This document shows, piece by piece, positions 1-8,830 of a stretch of 64,000 nt of DNA; the first letter of the stretch is position 1, and each line of letters begins with the position of its first letter. The notes beneath the pieces were generated by a model. That model saw only the letters and a list, made by a program, of their open reading frames with translations. It made no database searches and was not told where the DNA came from. The DNA comes from Pseudomonadota bacterium. Its GTDB lineage: Bacteria; Myxococcota_A; Polyangia; Polyangiales; Polyangiaceae. The DNA is taken from contig JAEYYX010000069.1 of the NCBI GenBank assembly GCA_023428245.1, positions 6,475-70,474 on the forward strand. Reading direction: 5' to 3'. The translations under genes were made by a program, and so were the position numbers.

Positions 1-1284
1 CTTCGGAGCGAGACGAAGCTGGATCCGGAGCTTGTGTCTTGGCTTGCCTTTGCCGAGCAAAAGCTCGAAGAGATCGAGATCCTCGGACGGGCTCTTCGTG
101 AGGGGCGCTTAGCGGTACGAGCGGAGCTTGAAGCGAGCGCCGCGGCCAGAAGGAGTCGAAGGAACTCAGCTCGCGTCCACGATCCGAAGGTTCAGGCAGA
201 GCTCGAAGCGCTCACGCCGGGGCGCGCCCGGCGCTCAGCGCCTTACGCCGACCGCAAAAAGGTCCAAGCTGCTCGACTCAAGCTCCCGCCTTTCCCGACG
301 ACGACGATCGGTTCCTTTCCTCAGACGCCCGAGATCCGAAGAGCTCGCAGTGAATACAAGTCAGCAAAGCTCGAGCGGAAAGCGTACGAGCGTGCGATGC
401 AGGCGGAGATCGAACGCGCCGTCCTTCATCAAGAAGAGCTCGGGCTCGACGTCTTCGTCCACGGCGAGGCGGAGCGGAACGACATGGTCGAGTACTTCGG
501 TGAGCAACTTCAGGGATACGCCTTCAGCGAGTTCGGCTGGGTCCAATCCTACGGCTCTCGCTGCGTGAAGCCGCCGATCCTGTTCGGAGACATCAGTCGC
601 CCCGAGCCGATGACAGTCGAGTGGATCCGCTACGCCCAGTCTCTCACGAAGAAGCCGATGAAAGGCATGCTTACGGGTCCGGTCACGATCTTGAACTGGT
701 CGTTTGTGCGTGACGATGTGCCCCGCTCCGTCTCTTGTTATCAGCTCGCTCTCGCCATCCGCGAGGAAGTGCTCGATCTCGAGCGAGCTGGCGTCCAGAT
801 CATTCAGATCGACGAAGCGGCTCTCCGAGAAGGACTCCCGCTCCGTCGCTCCGAGTGGCAGAGCTACCTCGACTGGGCCGTGGACGCGTTCCGAGTCGCT
901 GTGAGTGGAGTTCGGGACGAGACCCAGATCCACACGCACATGTGCTACTCGGAGTTCAACGACATCATCGAGTCGATCGCTGCTCTCGATGCGGACGTCA
1001 TCACGATCGAGACATCCCGCTCGGACATGGAGCTGCTAGGCGCCTTCGATCGCTTCGAGTATCCGAATGAGATCGGCCCCGGCGTTTACGATATCCATTC
1101 GCCGAACGTGCCTACGGAGGAGCAAGTGATGGGCTTGATGCGGAAAGCCGCGACCAAGATTCCGCCAGCGCGCCTTTGGGTGAATCCGGATTGCGGCCTG
1201 AAGACGCGGAGCTGGGACGAAGTGCGTCCCGCGCTCGAGAACATGGTGAGCGCTGCCAAAAAGCTCCGAGCTGAGTTCAGCTAA
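1..1284 (+). CDS. metE: Cobalamin-independent methionine synthase MetE, C-terminal part (5' end outside window)
   Basis: This enzyme transfers a methyl group from 5-methyltetrahydropteroyl-polyglutamate to homocysteine, the last step of methionine synthesis in the cytoplasm. The reading frame is open from base 1, so the gene begins before the window; about 427 codons remain of a protein normally near 750 residues. What is seen is the end of the N-terminal domain (SWLAFAEQKLEE), a linker, and the complete C-terminal barrel starting at FPTTTIGSFPQT. The zinc ligands are present: His and Cys in HTHMCYSEF (His at about 937, Cys at about 943), Glu in VITIETSRSD and Cys in NPDCGLKTR. The stop overlaps the convergent acyltransferase gene by 8 bases. 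The family assignment is secure. Confidence 0.97.
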   Translation, partial: LRSETKLDPELVSWLAFAEQKLEEIEILGRALREGRLAVRAELEASAAARRSRRNSARVHDPKVQAELEALTPGRARRSAPYADRKKVQAARLKLPPFPTTTIGSFPQTPEIRRARSEYKSAKLERKAYERAMQAEIERAVLHQEELGLDVFVHGEAERNDMVEYFGEQLQGYAFSEFGWVQSYGSRCVKPPILFGDISRPEPMTVEWIRYAQSLTKKPMKGMLTGPVTILNWSFVRDDVPRSVSCYQLALAIREEVLDLERAGVQIIQIDEAALREGLPLRRSEWQSYLDWAVDAFRVAVSGVRDETQIHTHMCYSEFNDIIESIAALDADVITIETSRSDMELLGAFDRFEYPNEIGPGVYDIHSPNVPTEEQVMGLMRKAATKIPPARLWVNPDCGLKTRSWDEVRPALENMVSAAKKLRAEFS

Positions 1285-2152
1285 AAGGGGTGGGGAGTGT
1301 GCGCTCCTCTTCGCCCAGGCGAGCGATCTCTGCCATACAGCGCTCTGAGATCGCCGCCTGCACCTTCTTTGAGCTCGGCTGATCGAGCAGGTCGCCGAAA
1401 TCGATGGGCGCGCCGTACACGATGCGAACGGGCTCGCCTCGGCCGGTGAAGTTCCCTTTTACCTGAGCCCACAGGTCGTTTTTAAGGCCGCGGATGAAGA
1501 CCGGAACGACGCGCACGCGAGCCTCGTGGACGACGCGGCCGACGCCCGGACGGGGCGGCAAGAAGGTATAGGGATCGTCATCGAGCTTCCGGGTCCCCTC
1601 CGGATGCAGACCGACGAAGAGCTGCCTTCGGCGCAGGAGCGCGCCGAGCTCGTCGAGGGACGCAAGGTTCAGCGCCAGGCGCTCCCTTTGCCTGTAGAGC
1701 GGCGGGTACATCGAGAGAAAGCTCATGAAAAAGTTCACGAGCAGACCTAACCAGGAGGTGAAGAAGAAGTCGGCGCGGACGGGAAATAGGATCCGATGGG
1801 GCAAGCCGCGCCGAACCAGACTCGCCGTGATCACGTAGAGGTCGAAGAAGCTGCGATGATTGGCGACGACAATGACGCTCTCGGGACTCTCGAGGATCTG
1901 GCTTCGCTCGAGGCCATATTCCTGCTTGAGGTTCTTGGTCGAGTGATGGATCCAGGCTTGACCGATGGTGCGCTGACAGAAGCGCATGGCGCGGTCGAAG
2001 AATCCTTCTTCGAGGCTCGCGCGCACGATGCGCAGGATGAGATGTTCACTCCGCGGCAGGCGCTTCTTGCTGGCGCTGATGAGCGCAGTGTCAGAGGCCC
2101 CTTGCGCGGGAGAGGCGGAGAGGGTGGAGCCGGGAGACGTCGGATCGGACAC
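1277..2152 (-). CDS. 1-acyl-sn-glycerol-3-phosphate acyltransferase family protein (PlsC-type)
   Basis: A predicted membrane-associated acyltransferase of 291 residues that would move an acyl chain onto a lysophospholipid or a related acceptor. The catalytic block is seen as NHRSFFD (His99 and Asp104, the HX4D motif) and the glycerophosphate-binding block as HPEGTR near 183-188. A hydrophobic stretch lies around 130-150. The first 35 residues are Ser/Pro/Ala-rich and probably disordered. Only 2 bases separate it from the upstream SseB-like gene, so the two are probably one transcript. The acceptor cannot be told from sequence: phospholipid synthesis or acylation of another lipid are both possible. 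Confidence 0.88.
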   Translation of the reverse strand: MSDPTSPGSTLSASPAQGASDTALISASKKRLPRSEHLILRIVRASLEEGFFDRAMRFCQRTIGQAWIHHSTKNLKQEYGLERSQILESPESVIVVANHRSFFDLYVITASLVRRGLPHRILFPVRADFFFTSWLGLLVNFFMSFLSMYPPLYRQRERLALNLASLDELGALLRRRQLFVGLHPEGTRKLDDDPYTFLPPRPGVGRVVHEARVRVVPVFIRGLKNDLWAQVKGNFTGRGEPVRIVYGAPIDFGDLLDQPSSKKVQAAISERCMAEIARLGEEERTLPTPFS

Positions 2153-2154
2153 GT

Positions 2155-2973
2155 TCAGTTCGGAGCGTCACGGAACACGAGATCGGCGTAGCCCGGCGGG
2201 GGCAGGAGCGGATCGACGAGCTCCATGACCTCTTCGGCGATAGCGCCGCGCGGCGCGTCAGGGCGCGCGAGGTAGAGAGTGATCGTGAGGTGTGGTTCGC
2301 GGTCGCGCTCGGGGTGGAAGGTCGTGTCCACCCGGTAGCTGACGAGGTCCGAAATCTTGGCCTTGGCCTTGTCGAGGGCCGCGATGAGCTTCGGATCGGG
2401 GGGCTCGGCGCCTTCCACGATCGGGAGGTCTTCGTCGCTTTCGGGGAGCTCTTCGATGTAACCGACGAGGGGGATCGCCTGACCCGCCAAGATGTGCTGG
2501 ACCTCTTCGCGGCTCAAGACGAGCTCCAGATCGGTGCTCGGATCGATGGCGATGCCTCCGACGTCCACGTCGTCCAGCTCGCTCAGGGCGAGCTCGAAGA
2601 CAGAGCGGGCGGGGAGGCGGACGAACTTCAGCTCATCGCCGTCCGTCGTCCAGGCGAGGGCTTCTTGGACGCTGTCGACGAGAGCTGGCTCCGTGAACGC
2701 GACGGCGTAGGCATTCTCGTCGTTGTCGAGGAGCATGTGGGGGCGGAAGGAGAGTTCGTCGAAGGTCTCCTCTTGGTCCTCGGGGATGTCAGGGATGTCC
2801 TCGGCGAGAGGTACATAGAGGACGCCGTCGTCGAGCGTCTCGATGACGCGCTGGACCAAGCTGCGCAAGCCGCCGCGGGCGGCGTCGAGGGCTTCTCGGA
2901 GCGCCTGTACCCCCTCTTCGTCCTCTTCCTCGTGGTCGTGGTCGTGGTGGTGATTCGAGTCGCTGTCGGCCAT
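2155..2973 (-). CDS. SseB-like protein with His/Asp/Glu-rich N terminus
   Basis: A 272-residue acidic, soluble protein. Residues 7-20 are a run of His, Asp and Glu. They are followed by a segment with the pattern of the SseB N-terminal domain (GVLYVPL, then PHMLLDNDENAYAVAFT, about 50-95) and a second segment with the SseB C-terminal pattern (about 190-265). SseB proteins were named for enhanced serine sensitivity in E. coli and have no clear biochemical role, so I give none here. The start ATG at 2973 is preceded by a 152-base gap to the divergent ATPase gene, where both promoters should lie. The His-rich head could bind divalent metal, which would fit the neighbouring cation pump, but that is inference. 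Confidence 0.7.
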   Translation of the reverse strand: MADSDSNHHHDHDHEEEDEEGVQALREALDAARGGLRSLVQRVIETLDDGVLYVPLAEDIPDIPEDQEETFDELSFRPHMLLDNDENAYAVAFTEPALVDSVQEALAWTTDGDELKFVRLPARSVFELALSELDDVDVGGIAIDPSTDLELVLSREEVQHILAGQAIPLVGYIEELPESDEDLPIVEGAEPPDPKLIAALDKAKAKISDLVSYRVDTTFHPERDREPHLTITLYLARPDAPRGAIAEEVMELVDPLLPPPGYADLVFRDAPN

Positions 2974-3125
2974 CGCTTCTCGAGTTCATAGCGACGATCT
3001 GCTCACCCTCAAAGTGCGGCGGATCCCGAGGGACAGGCGGGCCCTGCGCGCCAGGGGCTGCGCCGGCTTGCGACTCGCTCTAGATTCGCAGTTCGCCCGG
3101 AAGCCGGTTAAGCTGAGCGAGCCTG

Positions 3126-6100
3126 ATGAGAGCGGATGAGCTTTTCGCCATACTCAAGAAGAACCTTGCGCGCCGGGAGCGCCACGTCTGGATGGGAGGA
3201 GATCGGGCGCACGTCGAGCTGAGTCGCCTCGACTCCGGTGAGCTCGTTGACGTTGCGCGGATCTTGAAGGAAGAGGCGGCGCGACACCCCGAGATCTTGT
3301 GGGCAGAGGTCCACCAAGGCACCTCACGTGCTGTCATCTGCGGTCGGAAGGGAGAGCTCAGCCTCGAGCTCGCGCTCGCGCTGGTGATTGAAGCGGAGCT
3401 CCGGGCGGGTGTGCACCGCGCCGAGCTACCCCGCTCGTCACATCCCGCCGACAGGTCCCGAGAGGAACAACACCTTCTCGAGCTGATCGGCGAGGCCATG
3501 GGCATGCTCGTCGGGACCGGCCTGCTCTTCAGCATCATCCCGAAGAGCCGGAGTTTCGGCTTGCTCGCTTCGGCGCTCACGGCGGTGCGCAACGTGCCGC
3601 GGCTGCGCCGTGGCCTCGACGAACGGTTTGGCTTCGAGCGAGTCGATTTAGTGCTTGGCCTTCTGAGCTCCCTCGCGCTCGGTCCGGCGCAGCGTCCGCT
3701 GCAGAACCTTGTCGGCATTGTGGAACATGCGGTGCTCGGCTCGGAGCTCGCCGTGCGGCGGCGTCTTTTCGAGTCCCGCGAGCCGGAGCTCGGGCGCATC
3801 GTTGAAGCGCCGCCGATTCGACCTCGTCCGGAGCGACCTGTGCCGCTCCCGCCAGGCCCCATCGAAGAATATTCGGATCGCGCCTGGGCCATCGCGCTCG
3901 GCTCCTTCGGCTTCAGCCTCCTCTCGACGCGAAGTGTGCAGCGCGCCTTCGGCGCCCTCTTCGGCGCGATCCCGCGCCCCGCGCAGCTCGGGCGCGAAGT
4001 GTTCGTAGCTTCCGCTCATCGTTACCTCGCGGCGCGGCGCATGCTCGTGCTCGATGATCAGGCCCTTCGAATCCTCGATCGCGTTGACTGCCTCGTGATC
4101 GAAGGCGGAATTGTGCCCGAGTCGAAGACGGTCTTCGGCCGCGTCGAGGGCGCGCAAGGCCGCAACGAAGAGCGCTTGCTCGCCTTGGCGCGGGAGCTGT
4201 TTGACCCCGATAACCCCCTTCGTGTCGCGCGGCGGGGTGTGGTCGCCCTCGGACCCGTCGGAGCGCTTGGCCTCTCTCTCGATCCTCGCCTCAAAGAGAC
4301 TGCGGAGCAGCTCGCAGGGGGCGGCGAGGTTGTTCTCGCCCTCGCCGAGGAACAAGAGGTAGTGCTCCTGATCGAGGTGCGCATGAGGTCCCGTGTCGGG
4401 ATCGAAGAGCTCGTCGCCCTCGCTCATGAGGCCGAGATGCGTGTGATCGTCGCGACAGGCGATCGAGAGATCCTCCAGACGATTCCGGCGGATGACACGC
4501 TCCTGCCTGGCGAAGATCTCTGGCGCGGCGTACGGCAGCTCCAGCGTGACGGTCACGTGGTCTGCGTCTTGTCCCACGGCGACAGTCGAGCCCTGGACGT
4601 AGCGGACTTGGGAATCGCGCTGCTCTCAGCGGGCAAGCCAGTGCCCTGGTCAGCGCACGTGATCGCCCACGATGATCTCGACGACGTGCGCGCCTTGATC
4701 GAAGCGGCGCGCGGTGCGCGCCTGGCGAGTCGCCAGAGCGTGAAGGTCGCTCTGGTCGGGGCCGGGATTGGTGCTGTCGCCTCCGCAGGCGGCATTCTGC
4801 CCCTGTCGGGCGGGCGCGTGCTCACTATCGTGCACTTGGGCGCGCTCGCCGCCATGGCCAACAGCGCGCGTCTCTACGCGGAGCTCGTGAGGCGCCAGCT
4901 TCCGCCCGCTCGCGATCCGACCCCGTGGCACGCCCTCGCGCCGACCGGTGCGCTCACCCGTCTCGGCAGCTCTCCTGAAGGACTCACACAAGCGCAGGTC
5001 GTCAAGCGCAGCCCGAGGCGTACTGCCCGTCCTCGCCCGGTCCTCGAACTGTTGAGCGCGATGGGAGACGAGCTCCTGAATCCGCTTGTGCCGCTGCTCG
5101 CGGCCGGTGCGGGCGTCTCAGCGGCGGTCGGGTCGACATCTGACGCGCTCATGATCACCGGCACGGTGGCTTTGAACGCCGCGATCGGCGGATATCAGCG
5201 TTACTACACGGAGCGCGCGGTGCGCGCTCTGCAGCGGGGAAGGGAAGTGAACTGTCTCGCTCTGCGCGACGGCAGGACCCAGGAGCTCCGCGCTGAACAG
5301 CTCGTTGTGGGTGACGTGATTCTCCTCTCGCGCGGGGATGCAATTCCCGCCGACTGCCGCATTCTATCAGCCGAGGCCCTCGAGGTGGACGCTGCAGGTC
5401 TCACTGGCGAGTCACTTCCGGTCGTGAAGGGCGCCGCGCCGTCCTTCGCCGAGACCGCTGCCGATCGAAGCTCGATGCTCTACGCGGGTACCGTCGTGAC
5501 CTCCGGCAAAGCTACCGCGGTGGTGGTGGCGACCGGGACCGCTGTGGAAGCCCGCCGCGGCAGTGTCGGCGTGCGCAGCCGGGTGCGCGAGACGGGGGTC
5601 GAGCGCCGCCTGCGCGAGCTCATGGACATGACGGCACCGGTCGCGCTGCTTGCGGGCGCCGGCGTCGTCGGTACGGGTATTCTCCGCGGCCGGAAGATGA
5701 GCGAGCTGATCTCTTCCGCGGTGAGCTTGGCTGTTGCTTCTGTCCCCGAAGGACTTCCCTTGCTCGCGACCGCTGCCGAGCTCGCGGCTGCCCGGCGCCT
5801 CTCGAGGCATGGCGCTATCGTGCGCAACGTGCGCGCGCTCGAGTCCTTGGGCCGCGCCGACACACTCTGTCTGGACAAGACTGGAACTGTCACCGAAGGC
5901 TCAGTCGAGCTTCGTGAGGTGCTCGCAGACGATCCCGACGAAGCCCTGGCCGTTGCGCTGCTCGCGAGCCCCCTCCGCGTTTCTGGATTCGAACACACCG
6001 ATCCGATCGAGCGCGCTCTTCACCGGCGCGCCGAGACTCAGGACCAAGCTACCTTCGGCGTGTTCGACGAGCGCCGCGGAGAGCTGCCCTTCGAAGCGAA

Positions 6101-7487
6101 CCGAACCTACTCCGCCGCCTACGGCAAGCACCGCGGTCGCCTCTTGTTCGCCGTCAAAGGCGCCCCGGAGGCGATCTTCTCCGCGATTCGAGCCGAGGAC
6201 GGAGACGCGCTCGCGCGCGCAAGACAGCAGGCAGAAGAGCTCGCTCGAAGCGGCAGGCGCGTGCTCGCCGTCGCACGCAAATGGCTTCCGGACGACTCCG
6301 TTCCGAGCCACGACGACGTCCGTGAGCTCGAGCTCGTGGGGCTATTGTCGTTCCACGATCCGATCCGGAAGTCGGCGCGCCGCGCGCTCGAAGATCTTCG
6401 GCGCGCTGGCCTGCGCTCGGTACTCGTGACCGGCGACCATCCGAGCACGGCCCGCGCGGTCGCGATTGAGCTCGGGATCTCGGTAGAACCCTACGTCGTG
6501 ACTGGTGCTGAGCTTTCTGTGATGAGCGACGACGAGCTGAATGCTCGCGCGGGGGACGTCGATATTTTTGCGCGAGTTGTCCCGTCCCAGAAGGTCCGCG
6601 TGGTTCGCGCTTTGACGCGCGCCGGGCGCACTGTGGCGATGGTGGGCGATGGCGCCAACGACGCGCCCGCGATTCGCTTGGCGAGCGTTGGTATCGCCAT
6701 CGGCGCCCGCTCGGCCCAGGCTGCCCAGAACGCGGCGGATATCGTGCTCACGGAGCCGAAGATCGAGACACTGCTCGAAGCGGTGGTCGAAGGGCGGGCC
6801 CTGTGGGACGCGGTGAAGGACGCCGTATCCATTTTGGTCGGCGGGAACCTCGGGGAGATCGGCTTTACCTTGGGCGCTGGGCTCGTGTCCGGGCGGCCGC
6901 CCCTTTCTCCCCGCCAGCTCTTGCTGGTGAACCTGTTCACGGACGTCGCTCCGGCGATGGCGATCGCGGTGCGACCGCCGAAAGCCGCCGAGCTCCAGGA
7001 GCTACTCGCTCACGGGCCCGAGGCGTCCCTCGGCGTCAAGCTCACGCGCGACATCGGCTCGCGGGCCGCGATCACGGCCCTCGGGACGGGCGCAGCTTGG
7101 TCGATCGCGAGCGTCATTGGTGACCGCAGGGGAGCGAGCACTACGGCGCTATTGTCCTTGGTTGGGACCCAGCTCGGTCAAACCGTGAGCTCCGGTGACG
7201 AGAACCGCGAGGTTGTGATCACGAGCCTTGTCACGCTCGCGCTGCTCGGCATGGTGGTGCAGACACCGATTGTGAGCGGAATGTTTGGATGCAGGCCGCT
7301 TGGCCCGGTCGGACTCGGGATCGCCTTTGGCTCAAGCCTGTCGGCGACGCTGCTTGGGCGCTATGCGCCCGAACTCTTCACCTGGCAGGGGATCACAGGC
7401 ACCGCGAGTGCGGCCTTGAGTCAGGCGCCGCTCGCGTTGCCTCCCGGCGAGCCGGTCATCCAGGAACCGGTTACGCAAGAGGCGTGA
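3126..7487 (+). CDS. Very long P-type cation-transporting ATPase with a degenerate duplicated N-terminal half
   Basis: A 1453-residue membrane pump, much longer than the 700-900 residues of ordinary bacterial P-type ATPases. The C-terminal two thirds hold a complete pump: TGES (about 760), SVPEGLP in the ion-binding helix (about 875), the phosphorylated Asp in DKTGT (about 917), GDGANDAPA (about 1172) and a C-terminal group of hydrophobic segments. PEGLP is typical of type P2 (Ca2+-like) pumps, and no CPC heavy-metal motif is seen. The N-terminal 600 residues look like a worn copy: CLVIEGG (322-328) sits where CLDKTGT would be, and HGDSRALDVADLGIAL (near 482) where GDGxND would be. This layout resembles mycobacterial CtpH/CtpI. 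The ion is unknown. The end overlaps convergent ilvE by 17 bases. Confidence 0.9.
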   Translation: MRADELFAILKKNLARRERHVWMGGDRAHVELSRLDSGELVDVARILKEEAARHPEILWAEVHQGTSRAVICGRKGELSLELALALVIEAELRAGVHRAELPRSSHPADRSREEQHLLELIGEAMGMLVGTGLLFSIIPKSRSFGLLASALTAVRNVPRLRRGLDERFGFERVDLVLGLLSSLALGPAQRPLQNLVGIVEHAVLGSELAVRRRLFESREPELGRIVEAPPIRPRPERPVPLPPGPIEEYSDRAWAIALGSFGFSLLSTRSVQRAFGALFGAIPRPAQLGREVFVASAHRYLAARRMLVLDDQALRILDRVDCLVIEGGIVPESKTVFGRVEGAQGRNEERLLALARELFDPDNPLRVARRGVVALGPVGALGLSLDPRLKETAEQLAGGGEVVLALAEEQEVVLLIEVRMRSRVGIEELVALAHEAEMRVIVATGDREILQTIPADDTLLPGEDLWRGVRQLQRDGHVVCVLSHGDSRALDVADLGIALLSAGKPVPWSAHVIAHDDLDDVRALIEAARGARLASRQSVKVALVGAGIGAVASAGGILPLSGGRVLTIVHLGALAAMANSARLYAELVRRQLPPARDPTPWHALAPTGALTRLGSSPEGLTQAQVVKRSPRRTARPRPVLELLSAMGDELLNPLVPLLAAGAGVSAAVGSTSDALMITGTVALNAAIGGYQRYYTERAVRALQRGREVNCLALRDGRTQELRAEQLVVGDVILLSRGDAIPADCRILSAEALEVDAAGLTGESLPVVKGAAPSFAETAADRSSMLYAGTVVTSGKATAVVVATGTAVEARRGSVGVRSRVRETGVERRLRELMDMTAPVALLAGAGVVGTGILRGRKMSELISSAVSLAVASVPEGLPLLATAAELAAARRLSRHGAIVRNVRALESLGRADTLCLDKTGTVTEGSVELREVLADDPDEALAVALLASPLRVSGFEHTDPIERALHRRAETQDQATFGVFDERRGELPFEANRTYSAAYGKHRGRLLFAVKGAPEAIFSAIRAEDGDALARARQQAEELARSGRRVLAVARKWLPDDSVPSHDDVRELELVGLLSFHDPIRKSARRALEDLRRAGLRSVLVTGDHPSTARAVAIELGISVEPYVVTGAELSVMSDDELNARAGDVDIFARVVPSQKVRVVRALTRAGRTVAMVGDGANDAPAIRLASVGIAIGARSAQAAQNAADIVLTEPKIETLLEAVVEGRALWDAVKDAVSILVGGNLGEIGFTLGAGLVSGRPPLSPRQLLLVNLFTDVAPAMAIAVRPPKAAELQELLAHGPEASLGVKLTRDIGSRAAITALGTGAAWSIASVIGDRRGASTTALLSLVGTQLGQTVSSGDENREVVITSLVTLALLGMVVQTPIVSGMFGCRPLGPVGLGIAFGSSLSATLLGRYAPELFTWQGITGTASAALSQAPLALPPGEPVIQEPVTQEA

Positions 7488-8463
7488 GCCAAGAGCGCCG
7501 CTCGGGATCTTTCCCCGTGGCCGCGCGCAAGTAGGCGTGCCCGAGCTGCGCCCCGAGCGTGCCACGTCCGGTCTCGAACTTCATGCCATCGAGCTCGGAG
7601 ACGGGAGTGACCTCGGCGGCCGTTCCCGTCATGAATACCTCATCAGCGCGCATCAGGTCTTCGCGGGTGAAGGCGCGGATCTCGACAGGGACGCGCAGCG
7701 TTTCCCGCGCCAGGCGCAGGATCGAGTCGCGCGTGATGCCGGGGACGATGCTCGAGGTCTCATCGTTTGTGATCAAGCAGCCTCGGCTGACGAAGAAGAC
7801 GTTCTGGCCTGTGGCACCTGAAATGGTCCCGTCGCTGTTCAAGAGGATCGCGTCGTCGTAGCCGCGGTCCATAGCCTCATGGGCCGCGAGCACGGCGGAC
7901 GCGTAATGGCCGCTGGCTTTGGCCATCGTGGGCAACATCGTGTGGTGGGTGCGGCGCCAGCTCGAGATGGTCACCCGGACGCCGTTGCGGAGCGCGCCTT
8001 CGCCGAGGAACGTGCCGAGCTCCCGGACTGCGATGAAGGCGTGGACCGGACAGCCGCGCTTCGGGCGCAAGTCGATCGGACCCGCGCCGAAGTAAATGAC
8101 CGGGCGCAGGTAGCCGTCCTTGATGCCGTTCGCTTTGGAAACTTGAATGCAGCCGGCTTCGAGCGCGTCGACGTCGAACGGGTGCTGCATGCCGTAGATG
8201 CGTGAAGCAAAGATGAGTCGCTCGATATGGTCGCGCAGACGAAACAGAGCGGGTCCCCCCTCCGCCGGGTAACAGCGAATACCTTCGAAGACCGAGGTGC
8301 CGTAGTGAAGAGCGTTGGCGTAGTAGTGGACGTTTTGACGCTCGGCTTCTCGGAGCTCTCCGTTCCACCAAATGTAGCGAGTCAGGGCCTGTCCCTTGGG
8401 GCGGGCCGAGGTGAGGGAATCTTCACCTGGTACGTCGGTCAGGCTCGGCCACTCGTTATCCAT
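7471..8463 (-). CDS. ilvE: Branched-chain amino acid aminotransferase
   Basis: A PLP enzyme of fold type IV, 330 residues, that interconverts Leu, Ile and Val with their 2-oxo acids using glutamate/2-oxoglutarate. Family marks seen are WWNGEL (32-37), the HYGTSVFEGIRCY block (53-65), the PLP-binding Lys182 in TMAKASG, and the phosphate-cup sequence ISGATGQNVF. The protein starts about 25 residues before the first conserved block; a later start is possible because no strong Shine-Dalgarno precedes the ATG at 8463. It stands alone, convergent with the P-type ATPase and upstream of nothing obviously related, which is usual for ilvE. D-amino-acid transaminase or aminodeoxychorismate lyase are less likely given the length and motifs. 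Confidence 0.95.
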   Translation of the reverse strand: MDNEWPSLTDVPGEDSLTSARPKGQALTRYIWWNGELREAERQNVHYYANALHYGTSVFEGIRCYPAEGGPALFRLRDHIERLIFASRIYGMQHPFDVDALEAGCIQVSKANGIKDGYLRPVIYFGAGPIDLRPKRGCPVHAFIAVRELGTFLGEGALRNGVRVTISSWRRTHHTMLPTMAKASGHYASAVLAAHEAMDRGYDDAILLNSDGTISGATGQNVFFVSRGCLITNDETSSIVPGITRDSILRLARETLRVPVEIRAFTREDLMRADEVFMTGTAAEVTPVSELDGMKFETGRGTLGAQLGHAYLRAATGKDPERRSWLTPLA

Positions 8464-8551
8464 GAGGATGGATCTTGCCCGAGGTGCGCCTCGGTTTGAA
8501 GCCCAGAAAGGTGACGAAAGGGCGCGGCTGGTGCGAGCTCAGCTCCCGCAC

Positions 8552-8830
8552 TCAGCGAAGGAGTGAATCGAAGAGTCCGAGCAGGGCCGCTGCAACGATG
8601 AGCAGGAGGGTCGCGGCGCCGAGCAAGAGCACCGTCGGGTCGCGATAGGCGCGCCTGCTTCCGCTGAAATAGCGCCCGCGCGTCTGGCGACGGATATGGG
8701 CTTGGATGTTCGGTAAGAGGCTCGTCTCGAGGGGCGGCGGGTCGTCGCTCGCGCTGCGCAAGAGCTGCGCCAGCTCTTGTTCAGCCCGCTCGTCGAGGAA
8801 CTCCCGCTCGCTCGTGGGCTCGCTGCTCAT
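8552..8830 (-). CDS. Small single-pass membrane protein coupled to the ECF sigma factor (candidate anti-sigma factor)
   Basis: A 92-residue protein with a charged N-terminal part (residues 1-66) and one strong membrane helix near 67-88 (VLLLGAATLLLIVAAALLGL), ending three residues later. Its ATG overlaps the sigma gene stop by 4 bases (ATGA), so it is translationally coupled. Membrane-bound anti-sigma factors usually follow their ECF sigma gene in just this way, with a cytoplasmic N-terminal sigma-binding part. Here there is almost no periplasmic part, and I see no zinc-binding HxxxCxxC motif, so this is not a standard ZAS anti-sigma factor. The anti-sigma role is inference from position and topology. 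Confidence 0.65.
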   Translation of the reverse strand: MSSEPTSEREFLDERAEQELAQLLRSASDDPPPLETSLLPNIQAHIRRQTRGRYFSGSRRAYRDPTVLLLGAATLLLIVAAALLGLFDSLLR

